This document shows positions 57,312-64,000 of a stretch of DNA of 64,000 nucleotides, piece by piece (within the stretch, counting starts at the first letter, position 1; each line of letters opens with the position of its first letter). A program made the translations under genes and the position numbers. A model generated the notes under the pieces. That model made no database searches and had not been told where the DNA came from. It was given only the letters and a program-made list of their open reading frames with translations. This DNA is from Chimaeribacter coloradensis (lineage in GTDB: Bacteria > Pseudomonadota > Gammaproteobacteria > Enterobacterales > Enterobacteriaceae), in NCBI RefSeq assembly GCF_002858715.1, contig NZ_PJZH01000002.1:310001-374000 (forward strand), written 5' to 3'.

Positions 57312-57613
57312 GGCGGCCGGTGGTCCTATAGTGAAAAACAGCTACGCCTGTAGCCTTTTCTGATTCATATAAAGAGATCCGCATAGCATAGCTGATAAGC
57401 GCCTGAGGCAACAACACCCAGCGCCCGCAGCGGGCGTATTTCTCCGGGCTGCGGGGTGAATTTTGCGTAAGGTTACGCAAAGCCGGACTATTCCCTAAAT
57501 CACATCAGTGATTTAGGGCTAAACTCAAAGGGACAGCCTGAAAAAATGGAGCGCCGTAACGGCAGTGCCGGGCGGCAGGCCGTATGACCACATCAGCGCA
57601 TTGCGAGGATTGT
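57312..57613. promoter_or_regulatory. leuS/ybeL divergent region with two perfect palindromes
   Basis: 302 bp without a gene. Contains TTTGCGTAA-GG-TTACGCAAA (57462-57481) and, 11 bp on, an 11-bp perfect stem CCCTAAATCAC/GTGATTTAGGG with a 4-base loop (57493-57518). No following T-run. Both promoters should lie around here. Confidence 0.6.
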
Positions 57614-58093
57614 ATGAGTAACGTTGCAGACTATTACCGTGAGCTGGTTGCCACCCTGACCGAACGCATCCGGGCCGGCGATCACGACATTGACGCGCTG
57701 GTGCGCAGCGCCCAGGCGCGGCTGAAAACTGCCGGTGACCTGACGGATGCGGAAATCCGGCAGGTGACAGTAGCGGTGCGGCGCGATCTGGAAGAGTTCG
57801 CCCGCAGCTACCAGGAGCAGGATGACATCACCGACAGCGTGTTTATGCGGGTGATCAAAGAGAGTTTGTGGCAGGAGCTGGCGGATATTACCGACAAAAC
57901 CCAGCTTGAGTGGCGGGAAGTGTTCAAGGATGTGACGCACCACGGGGTCTACCACAGCGGCGAGGTAGTGGGGCTGGGCAACCTGATCTGCGAAAAATGC
58001 CATGCGCCGATGGCGGTCTACACGCCGGAAATTCTGCCGCTCTGCCCGAAATGCGGGCATGACCAGTTTAACCGCCAGCCTTTCCAGCCCTGA
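57614..58093 (+). CDS. ybeL: YbeL, DUF1451 zinc-ribbon protein
   Basis: 159-residue cytoplasmic protein of unknown function. Start at 57614 (MSNVADYYRELVATLTERIRAG); the frame upstream is not conserved. Helical N-terminal part with DITDSVFMRVIKESLWQELADITDKTQLEW, then a C-terminal zinc ribbon CEKCHAP (about 128) and CPKCGHDQF (about 145). Divergent from leuS as in E. coli. Confidence 0.93.
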   Translation: MSNVADYYRELVATLTERIRAGDHDIDALVRSAQARLKTAGDLTDAEIRQVTVAVRRDLEEFARSYQEQDDITDSVFMRVIKESLWQELADITDKTQLEWREVFKDVTHHGVYHSGEVVGLGNLICEKCHAPMAVYTPEILPLCPKCGHDQFNRQPFQP

Positions 58094-58134
58094 GTGCTGA
58101 CGCAGTGCGCCGCCCACCGGGCGGCGCAGCCCTG

Positions 58135-58860
58135 TCAGTGCAGGATTTTTGCCAGGAAGTCGCGCGCGCGCTCAGATTGCGGGTTGTTGAAAAACGCGTC
58201 TTTCTCACGGTCTTCCACAATTTTCCCCTCATCCATAAAGATGACACGGTTCGCCACTTTGCGGGCAAAGCCCATCTCGTGGGTCACCACCATCATCGTC
58301 ATCCCTTCCTGGGCCAGTTCTACCATCACATCCAGCACTTCGTTGATCATTTCCGGGTCCAGCGCGGAGGTCGGCTCGTCAAACAGCATCGCGACCGGGT
58401 CCATGCACAGGGCGCGGGCAATGGCGACGCGCTGCTGCTGCCCACCGGAGAGCTGGCCGGGGAATTTGTTGGCATGGGCAGACAAGCCCACGCGCTCCAG
58501 CAGTTTCAGCCCCTTTTCCCGCGCAGCGGCCTTGTCACGCTTCAGCACTTTAATCTGGGCCAGCGTCAGGTTATCGACGATGGAGAGGTGCGGGAACAGT
58601 TCGAAATGCTGGAACACCATGCCCACTTTGGCGCGCAGCTGGGCCAGGTTGGTTTTCCGGTCATTCACCGGGATGCCGTTGACGATAATCTGGCCTTTCT
58701 GGATCGGCTCCAGGCCGTTAACGGTTTTAATCAGGGTGGATTTGCCGGAGCCGGAGGGGCCGCATACCACCACAACTTCCCCTTTTTTCACTTCAGTGCT
58801 GCACTCCGTTAACACCTGGAAATGCCCATACCACTTGGAAATACTCTTCAGGGAGATCAT
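58135..58860 (-). CDS. gltL: Glutamate/aspartate ABC transporter ATPase GltL
   Basis: 241-residue polar-amino-acid ABC ATPase, E. coli length. Walker [11 protein letters not shown] (about 34-43), Q-loop QHFELFPHL, signature [15 protein letters not shown] (about 137) and Walker [12 protein letters not shown] (about 158-168). Overlaps gltK by 4 bp. Confidence 0.97.
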   Translation of the reverse strand: MISLKSISKWYGHFQVLTECSTEVKKGEVVVVCGPSGSGKSTLIKTVNGLEPIQKGQIIVNGIPVNDRKTNLAQLRAKVGMVFQHFELFPHLSIVDNLTLAQIKVLKRDKAAAREKGLKLLERVGLSAHANKFPGQLSGGQQQRVAIARALCMDPVAMLFDEPTSALDPEMINEVLDVMVELAQEGMTMMVVTHEMGFARKVANRVIFMDEGKIVEDREKDAFFNNPQSERARDFLAKILH

Positions 58861-59534
58861 GAAACGGTCCTTTTCTTCAATACGCTGACCACTAACGAGG
58901 CCGCGATGCTAATGACAAAATAAACCAGCCCGGCAAACAGCACCATTTCAACCTGGGTGCCGTCGCGCTCACCAATGGTGGTGGCGGTGCGGAAAAAGTC
59001 CGCCAGGCTCAGGACATAGACCAATGAGGTGTCCTGGAACAGCACAATGCCCTGGGTCAGCAGCAGCGGGATCATCGCCCGGAATGCCTGCGGCAGGATC
59101 ACCAGTTTCATCGACTGCCACGGCGTCATGCCCAGCGCCAGCGCTGCCGCGCCCTGGCCGCGGGCCACGCTGAGGATGCCGGCACGGATAATTTCCGAGT
59201 AGTAGGCCGCTTCAAACAGCGAAAACGCCACCATCGCGGAGATCAGGCGGATGTCGGTGTGCGGGGAGAGGCCCAGCCCTTTTTGCAACAGGCCCGGCAC
59301 CACCAGGTAGAACCACAGCAGCACCATGACCAGCGGCACCGAGCGGAACAGGTTGACATACAGCGTGGCAAACCAGCTGATCACCTTGACGCTCGACAAG
59401 CGCATCACCGCCAGCAGCGTGCCCCACAGGATGCCGAACACAATTGCCGTCAGGGTAATTTTGAGCGTGATCGCCAGGCCGTCCAGCAGGTAGGGGAAGC
59501 TGGGCGGAATGGAACTCCAGTCAAATTCGTACAT
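58857..59534 (-). CDS. gltK: Glutamate/aspartate ABC transporter permease GltK
   Basis: 225-residue permease (E. coli 224) with about five helices and the EAA-type loop [33 protein letters not shown] (about 143-175), which contacts GltL. Start overlaps the gltJ stop by one base. Confidence 0.96.
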   Translation of the reverse strand: MYEFDWSSIPPSFPYLLDGLAITLKITLTAIVFGILWGTLLAVMRLSSVKVISWFATLYVNLFRSVPLVMVLLWFYLVVPGLLQKGLGLSPHTDIRLISAMVAFSLFEAAYYSEIIRAGILSVARGQGAAALALGMTPWQSMKLVILPQAFRAMIPLLLTQGIVLFQDTSLVYVLSLADFFRTATTIGERDGTQVEMVLFAGLVYFVISIAASLVVSVLKKRTVS

Positions 59535-60274
59535 TATTTACCTCCCGAATGGCCGGGCAGCCGGACCCTGGCTTCCACCAGACGCATGATCGCCATAATC
59601 ACCGCATTAATCAGAATGTAAGCCAGTGTAATGGCGGTGAAAGACTCATAGGCGTGGGCTGAGTAGTCGAGCAATTTGCCCGCCTGCGCGGCCATGTCCA
59701 CCAGTCCGATGGTGGAGGCAATCGCTGAGTTTTTCACCAGGTTCAGCATCTCTGAGGTCATCGGCGGCACAATCACCCGGTAGGCATTCGGCAGCAGCAC
59801 ATAGCGGTAGGTTTGCGGCAGCGTCAGCCCCATCGCCAGCCCGGCCGCCTTCTGGCCGCGCGGCAGGGATTGAATTGCGGCCCGCACCTGCTCACAGACG
59901 CGGGCCGCGGTAAACAGCCCGAGGCAGATCATGGAGGAGAGGAAGAACTGGATGTTCGGGTCCAGCTCGGACTTAAACCACATACCGAGATCTTCCGGCA
60001 GCAGCTCCGGCACCACCAGATACCAGATGAAAAACTGGACGATCAGCGGCACATTGCGGAACAGCTCAACGTAACAGGTGCCGATGCCGGCGAGCCAGCG
60101 GTTCGGCACCGTGCGCAGAATACCGAACAGGGAGCCCACACAAAACGCGATAATCCAGGCACAAAATGAGAGGGCGACCGTGACCTGAAAACCGGACCAG
60201 ATCCAGCCAAGGTAGGTGGTGTTACCAAACGGGGCCTCTTGCAGAAAAATGCCCCAGTTCCAGTTTATTGACAT
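59534..60274 (-). CDS. gltJ: Glutamate/aspartate ABC transporter permease GltJ
   Basis: 246 residues from the ATG at 60274 ([24 protein letters not shown] seven bases upstream), matching E. coli in length and start. EAA loop [33 protein letters not shown]. Pairs with GltK to form the membrane channel. Confidence 0.96.
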   Translation of the reverse strand: MSINWNWGIFLQEAPFGNTTYLGWIWSGFQVTVALSFCAWIIAFCVGSLFGILRTVPNRWLAGIGTCYVELFRNVPLIVQFFIWYLVVPELLPEDLGMWFKSELDPNIQFFLSSMICLGLFTAARVCEQVRAAIQSLPRGQKAAGLAMGLTLPQTYRYVLLPNAYRVIVPPMTSEMLNLVKNSAIASTIGLVDMAAQAGKLLDYSAHAYESFTAITLAYILINAVIMAIMRLVEARVRLPGHSGGK

Positions 60275-60339
60275 AAACAACTCCATACAACGGGTGGCGC
60301 AGACCCGGGAGAAAGCGCCCGCAGGCGCGGCACACCATG

Positions 60340-60460
60340 AAAAAAGCGGGGTGGGGAACGGCCACCCCGCTTCCTGTCTGTCCTGGCGTGTTGCCGTTAT
60401 CCGGGCAGGGATGCCCGGCGATTACGGCTTATCGTTAGGTGCCTTGAACAGGGCTTTCAT
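60340..60460 (-). ncRNA. Possible SroC-like sRNA from the gltI 3' region
   Basis: In E. coli and Salmonella the region between gltI and gltJ yields SroC, a 3'-derived small RNA that titrates GcvB. Here the same place ends in an 11-bp hairpin with a U-run, giving a suitable 3' end. The 5' end is arbitrary, and no GcvB-pairing region was confirmed. Confidence 0.35.
60344..60372 (-). terminator. Internal terminator between gltI and gltJ
   Basis: AAGCGGGGTGG/CCACCCCGCTT, 11-bp perfect stem with a 7-base loop, followed on the minus strand by a T-run. Likely a partial terminator giving more gltI (binding protein) mRNA than gltJKL mRNA. Confidence 0.85.
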
Positions 60461-61342
60461 GTCATCTGACAATGCAAAATTCATGTTGAGGTTTTTCGGC
60501 GGAATCGGCTTCTGGAACCAGTTCTCATACCATTTCGCGGCTTCACCGGAGGTCTGGGCCTGGGCGATGGTGTCATCCATCAGCTTCTTAAAGGCCGCGT
60601 CGCCTCTCGGCAACATGCAGCCGTAAGCCTCGTGGGACTGCGGCGTGCCGACAATCTCCCACTGATCCGGTTTTTTCGCCTTGGCGCGTTCGCCGGCCAG
60701 CAGGGCATCATCCATCATAAAGGCCACGGCACGGCCGCTCTCCAGGGTACGGAAGGAGTCCCCGTGATCCTTGGCGCTGATGATACGCATCTCCATCTTC
60801 TTCTCTTCATTGAGCTTGTTCAGCAGCACTTCAGAGGTGGTACCCGAGGTCACGACCACAGTCTTGCCTTTCAGGTCCGGGAAGTCTTTGACCGGTGAGC
60901 CTTTTTTCACCAGCAGGCGGGTGCCGACCACAAAGATGCTGTTGGAGAACGCCGCCTGTTGCTGGCGCTCCGCATTATTGGTGGTGGAGCCGCATTCGAA
61001 ATCAAAGGTGCCGTTTTGCAGCAGGGGAATACGGTTCTGCGAGGTGATCGGCAGCAGTTTTACCTTCAGGTCCGGGGCGTTCAGCTGTTTCTTGATCGCC
61101 TCGACAATCAGGTTGGAGTAGTCCTGCGAGTAACCCACGACTTTCTGGGTGTTGTCGTAATAGGAGAACGGCACCGAAGATTCACGGTGGCCCACCACGA
61201 TCACGCCGTTTTGTTTGATTTTTTGCAACGTGTCCGGGGTGGTCTGGCTGCCTGCCGCAGCCGCGGTGGGCTGGGCCGCGTGGGCGGCCCCGGTGGCAAT
61301 GCCGGCGAGCAGCAGCGATAACGCCAGTTTGCGCATTTGCAT
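60422..61342 (-). CDS. gltI: Glutamate/aspartate-binding periplasmic protein GltI
   Basis: 306 residues from ATG 61342 (MQMRKLALSLLLAGIATGAAHA; AGGAG eight bases upstream). Signal peptide cleaved near AHA, then an Ala-rich stretch and a type-3 solute-binding fold: GVIVVGHRESSVPFSYYD, FECGSTTNNAERQQQAAFS (ligand contacts), TSGTTSEVLL. Ends FKAPNDKP. The frame upstream to 61543 is not coding. First gene of gltIJKL. Confidence 0.96.
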   Translation of the reverse strand: MQMRKLALSLLLAGIATGAAHAAQPTAAAAGSQTTPDTLQKIKQNGVIVVGHRESSVPFSYYDNTQKVVGYSQDYSNLIVEAIKKQLNAPDLKVKLLPITSQNRIPLLQNGTFDFECGSTTNNAERQQQAAFSNSIFVVGTRLLVKKGSPVKDFPDLKGKTVVVTSGTTSEVLLNKLNEEKKMEMRIISAKDHGDSFRTLESGRAVAFMMDDALLAGERAKAKKPDQWEIVGTPQSHEAYGCMLPRGDAAFKKLMDDTIAQAQTSGEAAKWYENWFQKPIPPKNLNMNFALSDDMKALFKAPNDKP

Positions 61343-61698
61343 GGTCCTACTCCTTGCTGTTGTTGTGATTCTGACGCGAAACGCCGAAATCAAAAAGAGA
61401 CCGCACCAGGATGCGGAAAGAGGCCCGGAGGCCTGTCTGAACATAGCTGAATGTAAATATATTGATACCAGAACGTTTCTTTTTTGCGACCAACGCCGCA
61501 CCAAATAAAGGCAAAAAATGTGCCCTGCACGTTTGTTGTGCATTGGATGCGCAAAGGCGGTGCGGTTTATCGCGAAATGCCCGGGTGGGTTACGTTTTCA
61601 GCTAAATCCCAGCAATATCAAGCAAGAGCTGTGCCAGAAAATGCATAAAAAGAAAAAGCCGGGAGAGATCTCCCAGCTTTAAAGAAGGGTGGAGCGGA
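61343..61698. other. gltI upstream region and lnt terminator
   Basis: 356 bp: gltI promoter region, AT-rich about 61440-61520. No clear promoter could be chosen. Ends with the lnt terminator. Confidence 0.5.
61651..61680 (-). terminator. Intrinsic terminator after lnt
   Basis: AAAGC-C-GGGAG/CTCCC-A-GCTTT stem with loop AGAT, and on the minus strand TTTTTCTTTTT follows. Ends the corC-lnt transcript. Confidence 0.85.
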
Positions 61699-63237
61699 TC
61701 AGGCTGCGCGCGGACGGCGCAGAGAGACGATAAGGGCAATGCCTCCGGTCAGCAGCGTAATAATCCACAGCGGCAGGGAGCCGAGGCGGGCATAAGGCGT
61801 CAGCCCGGTAGTCGGCGTTACCTGCACATCCAGCACCTGACGGGTGAACTGCGGGATCTGCTTAATCACGTCACCTTTGGCATCCACCGCTGCGGTGATG
61901 CCGTTATTGGTGCTGCGCAGCAGCGGGCGGCCCAGCTCCAGAGCGCGCATACGGGCCATCTGGAAATGCTGCCACGGGCCGATAGAGTGGCCGAACCAGG
62001 CGTCATTAGAGATGGTCAGCAAGAAGTCAGTATCCGGCCGGAGGTTCGCCCGCACCTGTTCACCCAGCACAATCTCATAGCAGATGGCCGCTGTAAGATT
62101 AAGCCCGGCGGCATGCAGCGGCGGCTGCACATAGCCGCCGCGGCTAAATGAGGACATCGGCAGATCGAAGAACGGGGCCAGCGGGCGCAACAGGCTTTCC
62201 AGCGGCACAAATTCGCCGAACGGCACCAGATGGTGCTTGTTATAGCGGTCCTGGTTCAGGTAGTGGTAGGGGGCCTGTTCACCCAGCACAATCACGCTGT
62301 TGTAGTAGTCATACCCCTGCTGGGTCTGGCGTGCGTCCACAATGCCGGTGATCAGGCTGCTGTGGTGCGCGCGCATCAGGTCATCCATCATGCCGAGGAA
62401 AGGTTGCTGATCGCGCTCAATGTCCGGAATCGCAGACTCAGGCCAGATGATCAGCGAGGCTTTACCGGCATAAGGGCGGCTCTCGTCCAGGTAGATTTGC
62501 AGCGTCTGTTCCAGGACTTTTGGATCCCATTTCATCGACTGCGGAATATTGCCCTGAACCATCGCCACATTGACGGCGTTTTGCGGCTGCGGCGTAAACC
62601 AGGTGAGCTGGCGCAGCGGCCACGGCAGCAGCAACATCGCCAGGGCAACCAGGGCCGGCACCACCTTGCGCTGCCGCAGCGCATAGACCAGCAGCCCGCT
62701 CAGTGACATCAGGATAAAGGTAATGGTGTCAACGCCCAGCAGCGGCGCGATACCCTTCAGCGGGCCGTCAATCTGGCTGTAACCGAATTGCAGCCACGGG
62801 AAGCCGGTCAGCACCCAGCCGCGCAGGAACTCGGTGACCTGCCAGAGCGCCGGGGCCGCCAGCGCTACCCGCCACAGGGAGAGGCGCGGCCAGAGCCGCG
62901 TCAGTACCCCGGCGAACAGCATGGTGTAGAGCGAAAGGTAGGCCGCCAGCAGCACCACCAGGAACAGGTTCACCGGCTCCGGCATGCCGCCAAACTGGGC
63001 GATACTGACATAAACCCAGTTGACCCCGCTGCCGAACAGCCCCAGCCCCCAGAAGAAGCCCACCCAGGCAGACTGGCCGGCAGTGCGGTTAAGCGTCAGC
63101 GCCTGAAGGCCGCATAACGACACAATCGCCGCAGGCCAGAAGTCATAAGGGGAGAACGCCAGGGTGCCGCAGGCACCCAACAAGAGCGCCAGCGGCAGGC
63201 GTAGCCGCTGGCGTTGCAGAAGCAGGGCAGGGGTCAT
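61699..63237 (-). CDS. lnt: Apolipoprotein N-acyltransferase Lnt
   Basis: Last enzyme of lipoprotein maturation, adding the third acyl chain to the N-terminal Cys. Start at 63237 ([24 protein letters not shown]) gives 512 residues, as in E. coli; the longer frame runs into corC. Six-plus N-terminal helices, then a nitrilase-fold periplasmic domain with the triad Glu in IIWPESAI (about 267), Lys in [12 protein letters not shown] (about 335) and Cys in AAICYEI (about 387). 7 bp after corC. Confidence 0.97.
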   Translation of the reverse strand: MTPALLLQRQRLRLPLALLLGACGTLAFSPYDFWPAAIVSLCGLQALTLNRTAGQSAWVGFFWGLGLFGSGVNWVYVSIAQFGGMPEPVNLFLVVLLAAYLSLYTMLFAGVLTRLWPRLSLWRVALAAPALWQVTEFLRGWVLTGFPWLQFGYSQIDGPLKGIAPLLGVDTITFILMSLSGLLVYALRQRKVVPALVALAMLLLPWPLRQLTWFTPQPQNAVNVAMVQGNIPQSMKWDPKVLEQTLQIYLDESRPYAGKASLIIWPESAIPDIERDQQPFLGMMDDLMRAHHSSLITGIVDARQTQQGYDYYNSVIVLGEQAPYHYLNQDRYNKHHLVPFGEFVPLESLLRPLAPFFDLPMSSFSRGGYVQPPLHAAGLNLTAAICYEIVLGEQVRANLRPDTDFLLTISNDAWFGHSIGPWQHFQMARMRALELGRPLLRSTNNGITAAVDAKGDVIKQIPQFTRQVLDVQVTPTTGLTPYARLGSLPLWIITLLTGGIALIVSLRRPRAA

Positions 63238-63244
63238 GGATCGT

Positions 63245-64000
63245 TTATTCTTCCAGTTCCAGTGTAGGTTGCGGTGCGTCATCCGGAATTTTGACATGGA
63301 CCTGGATAATACGTCGGCTATCTGCCATCGCAACTTTAAATACGTAACCGTCAATTTCGATGGTTTCACCCCGGGCCGGCAGGTGACCAAACGCCTGCAT
63401 CACCAGGCCGCCGATGGTGTCGACCTCTTCATCACTGTAATGGGTCTGGAACACCTCATTGAAGTCTTCAATCGGCGTCAGCGCCCGCACGGTATAGGTG
63501 TGGCGGCTGAGCTGGCGGACGTCACGATCTTCTTCATCGTCATACTCGTCCTCGATTTCACCCACAATCAGCTCCAGAATATCCTCGATGGTAACCAGGC
63601 CGGACACGCCGCCAAACTCATCAATGACAATCGCCATGTGGTAGCGCTGGGAGCGGAACTCCTTCAGCATCCGGTCGACCCGTTTGCTTTCCGGCACCAC
63701 CACCGCAGGGCGCAGCACTTTGTCGATGCTGAACGGCTCAGACGTGGTGCGCATAAACGGCAGCAGGTCTTTGGCCATCAGGATGCCTTCAATATGATCC
63801 TTGTCTTCGCTGATCACCGGGAAGCGGGAGTGGGCGGATTCGATAATCACATCCAGGCACTCTTCCAGCGGCTGGTTCCGCTTCAGCGTCACCATCTGCG
63901 AGCGCGGGATCATGATGTCACGCACACGCTGATCGGCGATATCCATCACGCCTTCCAGCATGTCACGGGTATCGGGATCAATCAGGTCATTCTGTTCGGA
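63245..64000 (-). CDS. corC: CorC/YbeX CBS-domain protein (5' end outside window)
   Basis: Cytoplasmic protein with a CBS pair and CorC_HlyC domain, linked to cobalt/magnesium efflux through CorA. The frame stays open to the window edge, where [14 protein letters not shown] matches the internal region of E. coli CorC. The ATG at 63961 is therefore internal and roughly the first 40 residues are missing. Landmarks: [55 protein letters not shown] and [19 protein letters not shown]. Confidence 0.94.
   Translation of the reverse strand, partial: SEQNDLIDPDTRDMLEGVMDIADQRVRDIMIPRSQMVTLKRNQPLEECLDVIIESAHSRFPVISEDKDHIEGILMAKDLLPFMRTTSEPFSIDKVLRPAVVVPESKRVDRMLKEFRSQRYHMAIVIDEFGGVSGLVTIEDILELIVGEIEDEYDDEEDRDVRQLSRHTYTVRALTPIEDFNEVFQTHYSDEEVDTIGGLVMQAFGHLPARGETIEIDGYVFKVAMADSRRIIQVHVKIPDDAPQPTLELEE

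Overview
The window is a stretch of enterobacterial chromosome. Its two ends match the Escherichia coli gene order around purEK-folD and cspE-lnt. Left end: ybbP, purK, purE, lpxH, ppiB, cysS, ybcJ, folD and an argU-type tRNA-Arg. Right end: cspE, crcB, ybeM, tatE, lipA, ybeF, lipB, ybeD, dacA, rlpA, mrdB, mrdA, rlmH, rsfS, nadD, holA, lptE, leuS, ybeL, gltIJKL, lnt and corC. A complete zeaxanthin-glucoside gene set with an idi gene inside the operon, a short-form miaE beside purE, and high GC in the core genes suggest a yellow-pigmented member of the Pantoea/Erwinia/Mixta group. A Cronobacter-like genus is possible. The species cannot be fixed from this sequence alone.

Layout. 1-8866: core genes ending in tRNA-Arg(UCU) with a clear stringent-type promoter. 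8822-11313: a small AT-rich insertion bracketed by a 41-bp perfect direct repeat of the tRNA 3' half. It carries one large membrane protein of the GtrII glucosyltransferase type and no integrase, so it looks like the remnant of an integrated element. 11484-18833: crtZ (plus strand) converging on crtE-idi-crtX-crtY-crtI-crtB (minus strand), which makes zeaxanthin and its glucosides. 19122-28950: a ytfJ-like gene, rspA-rspB-MFS (sugar acid use), a XenA-type flavin reductase, a cyanide-insensitive-type cytochrome bd oxidase operon with a DUF2474 peptide, and a LysR regulator. 29471-36089: a galactitol (gat) operon in the permuted order gatZABCD-gatY with divergent gatR. 36129-37824: a small secreted protein, a tiny membrane protein and mostly empty DNA. 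37825-64000: the cspE-to-corC core block, interrupted by a TetR-controlled Bcr/CflA efflux gene and a fluoride riboswitch in front of crcB.

How the genes work together. purE/purK share a PurR box. lipA/lipB make and attach lipoyl groups. mrdA, mrdB, dacA and rlpA build and trim the lateral wall. rlmH, rsfS, nadD, holA, lptE and leuS form the usual dense housekeeping string. gltIJKL imports glutamate and aspartate. The gat genes import galactitol and split it, via tagatose-1,6-bisphosphate, into glycolytic trioses.

No CRISPR array, insertion sequence, prophage structural module or defence system was seen. The items most worth a second look are the tRNA-Arg att duplication with its orphan gtr-like gene, the inverted repeat that overlaps the gatZ start, the two perfect palindromes between leuS and ybeL, the crcB fluoride riboswitch, the SroC-like hairpin between gltI and gltJ, and several very small membrane proteins.
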